From Ehretia macrophylla (lineage: Eukaryota > Streptophyta > Magnoliopsida > Boraginales > Ehretiaceae): DNA of 64,000 nt. How positions within the stretch are numbered: the first letter of the stretch is position 1; each line of letters opens with the position of its first letter. Positions 58,201 through 64,000 of this stretch are shown here, piece after piece. The notes below the pieces were generated by a model that was given only the letters and a program-made list of their open reading frames with translations, was not told the DNA's origin and ran no database searches. The DNA lies in contig CM075771.1 of assembly GCA_037974665.1 (NCBI GenBank), positions 2,727,994 to 2,791,993 on the forward strand. Reading direction: 5' to 3'. Both the position numbers and the translations under genes were made by a program.

Positions 58201-61200
58201 TGTGAAGCCCGACCTCATTTTGCGTGCGATGCCTCGTTTCATGTGCCCTAATCTAGATTTGTGTTCCTTGACCTAGGTTTAAGAATTGTGTTCGTTTTGT
58301 GTGCCATGCATTGAATGATGTGCATTCATTTAGGGTTGCGTTCATTTACTTAGAAAACGTGTGTTCGTCTCGTAGTTCGTGTCCTACCTCGTAATGCGTG
58401 TCCTAGGCCTAGGAAAGCGCACCCTCACGCTAAACAAGAAAGCATCTTACACGAAGCACTAGGTCATTAATTAATCCTACAAAATCCACTAACTATTATT
58501 AAATTACTAATTCAACCCACTAGAAGACAAAATCTCACAAAAAGCTAGACATTCCTTATTCTTTATTCCTTATTCTTTTTGCACTTTCAAGACACAATTA
58601 AATAATGATCAAAAGTTGACAAAATTCAGCATTTTTATTAGCATTGGCCGACCACTAAGTGGTGTTTTTGCATGCTTACTCAATTCAAATTGATTCTAGA
58701 CAACTTATGACAATCCTATGACACAAATGCATAAAAAAATTGCTCAAAACCTCCTCAAATCTCCACCATACTCGACCAACTCTTCTTTGCCCATACTAGG
58801 AATTTTAAATATGCTCTTGAAGACACAAAAATCAGGAATTTTAGAAGCCCAAGGCCGACCACTTGCATGAAGAAGTGCAAAAGCTTCACTCTTTGTCATT
58901 TCTCTCATTTTTCCTCACACTTTTCTCTCTCCCTCTCATTCTTCTCTCTCTTTCTCGGCCTTGGCTGAATCTCTTCACCTCTTAGCTCATCTTCATCATC
59001 ATATGGTTAATCAAGACAAGCCACCAGCAAAGGAACTCAACCAAGCTAGCTAGGTTGCAAGAAAACTCACATGCAAGCTTTTGACTCACCATTTTCGGCC
59101 TAGGTAAGTTTCTTGGCTTCCATTTCTTTTCTTCTTGTTCTAACCACATGCATGTACTAAGAGCTTGGTCACTAAGCTAGGAAAAATAGAGAAAATCAAG
59201 TTGGAATCTCGGCTAAGCAAGGAAGAAGAAGAAATTTGTGCTTCAACAAGTTTTGTGCATCTTCTTGTTGATTTGCTAAGGTGAGGGCTAAAACCTTTCG
59301 AAAATCCTTCAAAAATCCACATGCATGCTCTTAAATGTATGTATTTTCTTCTGCATTTGAGATATATGTGTGTTCATAACCTTCTTCAACCATGCATGGC
59401 AAGGTTTTGGCTTGAAAATGATGATAGGTGAAATCGGATTGTGTGACAGCTCTCTGACTTGTTGTTTCGAGGTACGTTTGGCAAGTCAAATGATGTTTAA
59501 AATGCATGAAAATTGGTAGGTGACTATTTTTGCCAGTGTTGAACATTTTTCACAGAAATAGGCCAAAGCTAATTTCGAATCTAAGGTCCTCAAAATGGCA
59601 AATCATTAAAATGTATCCAAATCTGGAAATCTGGAAAAATGAAGCAGGTTTTAGCAGATGCACTGACCTTGTAGAACGAACCAGATTTGACTTAGTAAAT
59701 GATGTCCAAAATGCATGAAATTTGGTGTGCCACTATATTTTTCAGTTGTGGACATTTGTGACAGAAATGGACTAAGGCTAAATCTGACCCTAAGGACGTC
59801 AAAAACGACAATTACTGAAATGTGTGCAAATCTGGACAGTTTTGTGCAATCCCACTGTTTTGGCCATAAATATGGATCTCGAACTCCAAATGATGCAAGG
59901 TTTGTTTCTGATTTTAGTTCACTTCTTAAGATTTAATTTGACATCTTATTCACTGGAATTGGAGATTGTTTTCCTGTCTTAATGATTGTGGTAAAACAGC
60001 CTATTGCAGTGAGGGTTTCACTTCGTTATATGCTTAGAAAATTTGTTGTAACTTCTCTTGTGGTGTTAAATGCTTGGGTTTGTGGCGTTGGGATGTTGTG
60101 TGGACTGTTTTGAGTACTCGAGGATCTTTGAATTAAATGATGCATGACTTGAGATTGATTTTGAGTTGACTTAGGGTTTAATCACACGGGTAAGCACGAA
60201 ATGGAAATCCCAATGACTAGGTAGGCTTGCTAAGTGTTGATCTTTTGCATATTTTGTTGAATTATATGCTTAGTAGGCTGCCCGTAGATGCCCTTATAGC
60301 CCTAAATGTGATTTTGATCATTGCAAGTTGACAAATAGGCCTTTCTTGCATCCGAGCCACGTAGATGTTGTTGCATGTGAATTATCTTAATATTTGATTA
60401 CGTGGACTTTGAAATGAGTTATATGACTTGATTTACATGTGTTACATGGCTGCCCGTTTAATGTTCATATAACTCCATATGCTTTTTAAGTGAAATTACT
60501 TGTCTATTCGTGCCTCGCTTGTTTACTTGTCAATGTGCAATCCTATGACTGTCTGGAGGCAACCTACTTTGTTGTCCTCCTAATGTGATATATTAAATGT
60601 CATAAATTTGTATTGCATACAAGGCTGCAACCTTTCATTCTGGCATGGTAGCGTTCATGCACACCGGGCGACATCGGGCTTGCCGGTGCACCCGTGACTA
60701 CCATGGTCCCATTCATTCTCTCGCTTGGGGGCTAGACTTCCTTGGAAAGTTGGGTTGTAGGATTTTGGGGTACATCCGGAGTACACCCACTTGGCGTGTT
60801 AAGGGGGATGATTTGAAGTTAGCCGCAACAATTGAGAGCAAAAGCTCACCGTATCCTTTTTCTATATGTATAAGTACTCTCGCTTGGTTCCTAGAGAACC
60901 TCGGGGAGGAAAGACTGGTAATTGTGTTCCTTTACTTTATATTATTGTCATGTACTTAATTGTGTTTTATTCATGCTTGCAAAAAGGATTTTCATAAGTT
61001 GAACCGGAAAATGAGTTTTAAAACCTATTACTCGTTCCCCCTCGCTGAGTTCATAAGGACTCACCCTCTTTTATCATCTCAGGTGAAGAAGATCAAGAAC
61101 AGGTACCTGAGGACGATGTGCCTAACGATGATTCCTTGGAGTGATTGCCTGTCCTATGTGCTTTGTGTGATTATGGCTATTTGTGAACTATGCTACTTGA

Positions 61201-61775
61201 AGACTATTTCTTTTATGTTGCTCGTTGTTGCAATGTAAAAGACCCCCGTTGTAATTTGAGGTCTAATTTTGGTTTGTACTGATGATAACTAGACAGACAC
61301 TAGACACTGCTATGATCGTTTTGCTATTATTACTGCTAGTATCTATAATAGGATTATAAAGTATTAGGTAAAGGCTAGGTAAAATGAACCAACCAAATCT
61401 TAAGCAGGTACACGTTGTTAAGCTAAGATCAACAGGTACTTTTGTAACGAGGATTAACAAACGAACGAGACATAGTATCATACTAGGTTATTAATCAAAT
61501 GAGAAATCAAGACAACCAGTAGGCATTTCAATTGATGATAAATAGTAATCTTAGTTGGGAATGAATTTGAGGTGGTAAATTTTGAGGCGTTTAGAGAATT
61601 AGGTCAAACCAAAGAGTCCAATTATAGCCGTTATGCTGCCGGTTTTTCAAAAAATTTTGGAGTTTAGGCCAAAACGTTAAGTGTTAAATCTTCATGAACG
61701 GTTAAGTACGAGACGTGACTTGAATGTTAGTTCACACCCTAGTTTAACCTTTATAGGCCGGGCTGGGACGTGACA
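58201..61775 (+). repeat. 5' LTR of the 58201 element
   Basis: 3575 bp, TG...CA. It contains stretches (59.4-59.9 and 60.2-60.9 kb) matching the reverse complement of the solo LTR at 41847 and more weakly that at 19004. Open frames inside (up to 104 codons) show no recognisable product. Confidence 0.88.
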
Positions 61776-61788
61776 CCTTATATTAGAA

Positions 61789-61800
61789 TGGTATCAGAGT
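61789..61800 (+). other. Primer binding site (tRNA-iMet) of the 58201 element
   Basis: TGGTATCAGAGT, 13 bases after the LTR. Confidence 0.82.
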
Positions 61801-62041
61801 TTAGATTGCTTAAGCTGGGTTTAACTCTCGGACCATGGGTAGAGCCCTAAGATAATTAGGATGACTTGTTTATGTGTTATTGTGTGATAATGTTAAATGT
61901 GCCTTCTATGTTTTATGTGTTTAAGTGATTAACATGCCTTAATTGTCTCTAGGATTGTATCTATATTATGCTGCATATCTTATGCATTAAATTCTTAATT
62001 GTCATATTTCAATAAATTGTGCATCGTAATCTGTGCCTATA

Positions 62042-64000
62042 GATGGCTGGCCCTAGTACCCATACTACTAATAGGAGTGGTGAACCCCAAGAGACCGGAG
62101 ATGCCTATCAAACTAATCCCAGTATAGCTATGTTTAATATGATGGCGAATGGCATGGATCGCGTGTCACGAGTGATGGAGCGTTAGGATGCACGTGAAGC
62201 CAACAACAACAACAACAGGAACGATGGCAACCATGGGAGACATAGCAGAATGAGGGAGTTCCTTGACTTTCGCCCATCTAAATTCCACGGGGAAGCTGAT
62301 GATGAGAAAGCTGAGGCTTGGCTGTCCGAGATCGAGAAGATTTTCAGGCCACTTGATTATACAAATGAAGAAAAGGTGGAGTTTGTTGTGTTTCTGTTGC
62401 ACGGGGATGCTGAACATTGGTAGCACACTGTGGAGACACTTTGGGAAACTGATCAGACACCTCGCTTGTGGGGTAATTTCGTTAAGGCATTCAAGGAGAA
62501 ATATGTATCTGCAGTTTCCAGGCAGAGGTGGATCGAGGAGTTCATGCACTTGACCCAGGGTAACATGACGGTGGCCCAGTACGAGGCTCGTTTTGACCGA
62601 CTATCCCGTTATGCTTAATATATGGTTAGTACTCCAGAGGCGAAGATGTGAAAATTTACTACTGGATTGAGACCAGAGATTCAGGACCGGTTGGCTTCTT
62701 ATGACTTCGATACCTATTCTGCTCTCTTTGCTGCTGCCTCTCGAGTTGAGAAGAGGAAACTAGATAGAGCCGGTTCGAGTCAGCCAAACAAGAAAGCAAC
62801 ACAGATTTCAAGTTTCACGATGATGGTGTTTAGAGGTTTAGGAATCGGATTTGTGTTCCTAATGAACCAGAGCTGAAAAAGAAGATTCTTGAAGAAGCCC
62901 ATAATTCAAGATACACTATTCACCCCTGTGGAACAAAGATGTACCGGGATTTGAAGCAACACTATTGGTGGAATAACATGAAGAGAGAGATTGCGGAGTT
63001 TGTGGCACGGTGTTTGACTTGCCAGAGAGTCAAAGCAGAACATCAACGACCCGCAGGTTTACTTCAGCCGTTGGAGATTCCTCAATGGAAATGGGAACAT
63101 ATAACTATGGACTTTGTTATGGACCTGCCCAGGTCACAAAAGGGTCATGACGCCGTTTGGGTCATAGTGGATAGATTGACTAAGTCGGCACACTTTTTAC
63201 CGATGAACAAGGAGGATAGTCCAGAGAAATTGGGAGATTTGTATGTGGCGGAGATTGTAAAATTGCACGGGATGCCTGTGAGTATTGTATCGGATAGGGA
63301 TCCTCGTTTTACTTCCCGATTTTAGAAGAGATTGCAAGAAGCTTTGGGAACGAAGTTGAGTTTCAGCACGGCTTATCACCCTCAGACTGATGGACAATCA
63401 GAGAGAACTATTCAGATTCTAGAGGATATGCTGAGAGCGTGTGTTTTAGACTTCGGGAAAGGTTGGGAGAAATATCTATCTTTAGTGGAGTTCACCTATA
63501 ATAATAGTTATCAAGCCACTATCGGGATGGCCCCATTTGAGGCGTTGTATGGACGTAAGTGTCGATCCCCAATTTACTGGGATGAAGTAGGTGAGACGAA
63601 GACTTTTGACCCGACCCTTTTACCTGAACTTATGAAGACTGTTGATAATATCCACCTCATTCGGAAACGGATGCTTACCGCCCAGAGCAGGCAGAAGAGT
63701 TATGCAGACCGCCGAAGACGGAGCCTAGAGTTTGAGGTCGGCGACAAGGTGTTCTTGAAGATATCACCCCGGAGGGGACTAATTAAACATGGCAAGGGTG
63801 GAAAGCTGAGCCCGAGATTCGTAGGACCATTTGAGATAATTGAGAAGGTTGGCAAATTGGCATATCGCCTGGTACTACCCCAGAACCTCTCCAATATTCA
63901 CGGCGTCTTTCATTTTTCAATGTTGCTGAAGTATCGTCCTGATCCGACGCATATCTTGGAGCCTGAGCCGTTACAGCTTCGGGAGAACTTGTCTTATGAG
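62042..64000 (+). pseudogene. gag and integrase regions of the 58201 element (fossil)
   Basis: Gag begins MAGPSTHTTNRSGEPQ at 62042, with a short CAA repeat near 62200 and a capsid-type region to about 62.8 kb ([15 protein letters not shown], also found in gag of the other elements). From about 62.85 kb to the end comes integrase: HHCC finger ([20 protein letters not shown]), the DRDPRF and [11 protein letters not shown] core, GRKCRSP, and the C-terminal [10 protein letters not shown] region, closely resembling the integrase at 34.5-35.6 kb. Both regions are broken. Confidence 0.88.

Larger units (their letters stand above)
58201..64000 (+). mobile_element. Tekay-type Ty3/gypsy element, 5' part, cut by window end
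   Basis: A 5' LTR (58201-61775, TGTGAAGCCCGACC...GGGACGTGACA) is followed by a tRNA-iMet primer site, a gag region and an integrase region that runs off the window. Protease, reverse transcriptase and RNase H are not seen between gag and integrase, so the element is internally reduced, and the parts present are broken about four times. The LTR family is that of the solo LTR at 41847, in the opposite orientation. It lies inside 5S copy 37. Its age cannot be judged without the second LTR. Confidence 0.88.

Noticed and set aside
58201-61775. Possible host genes in the long LTR (frames at 59.5-59.9 and 60.6-61.2 kb)
   Set aside because: The same stretches occur reversed in the solo LTR at 41847, so they are LTR sequence.

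Overview
The window looks like flowering-plant nuclear heterochromatin, probably eudicot: a tandem 5S rDNA array carrying LTR retrotransposons. No host protein-coding gene, tRNA or 45S rDNA was recognised. The evidence is a near-canonical angiosperm 5S rRNA sequence repeated 37 times on the minus strand, plus Ty3/gypsy chromovirus proteins of the Tekay/Del type and a plant TRIM. The species cannot be told from the sequence alone.

Layout. 5S array blocks lie at 1-2580 (copies 1-4), 9783-12801 (5-9), 26575-31993 (10-17), 41505-41846 (18) and 45454-58200 (19-37). The unit is about 677 bp: a gene of about 118 bp and a non-transcribed spacer (NTS) of about 559 bp. Two spacer variants (A and B) mostly alternate, so the true period is often a dimer of about 1354 bp, with several recombinant units. 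Between the blocks lie a TRIM (2581-3064) directly followed by a non-autonomous LARD-like LTR element (3070-9782, plus strand); a Tekay-type chromovirus (12802-26574, minus) that carries a large solo LTR of another family (19004-23280) inside its gag region; a second, younger-looking copy of that chromovirus (31994-41504, minus); a solo LTR (41847-45453, minus); and the 5' part of another chromovirus (58201 to beyond 64000, plus) inserted inside 5S copy 37.

How the pieces relate. Where both flanks are in the window, removing the insertion and one 5-bp target copy restores a spacer of 559-560 bp, so the blocks are one array split by clean insertions. The TRIM, the LARD and the two complete chromoviruses all entered the spacer within about 4 bp of the same point. 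The LARD shares LTR and polypurine-tract sequence with the two chromoviruses and is probably their non-autonomous partner. The solo LTR at 41847 and the element at 58201 belong to one further family and landed just upstream of, or inside, a 5S gene. No 5S copy equals the array consensus (the closest, copy 27, differs at two positions), so this is probably a decaying part or edge of an array rather than its homogenised core. All percentages, ages and boundaries are read by eye, not from alignments.
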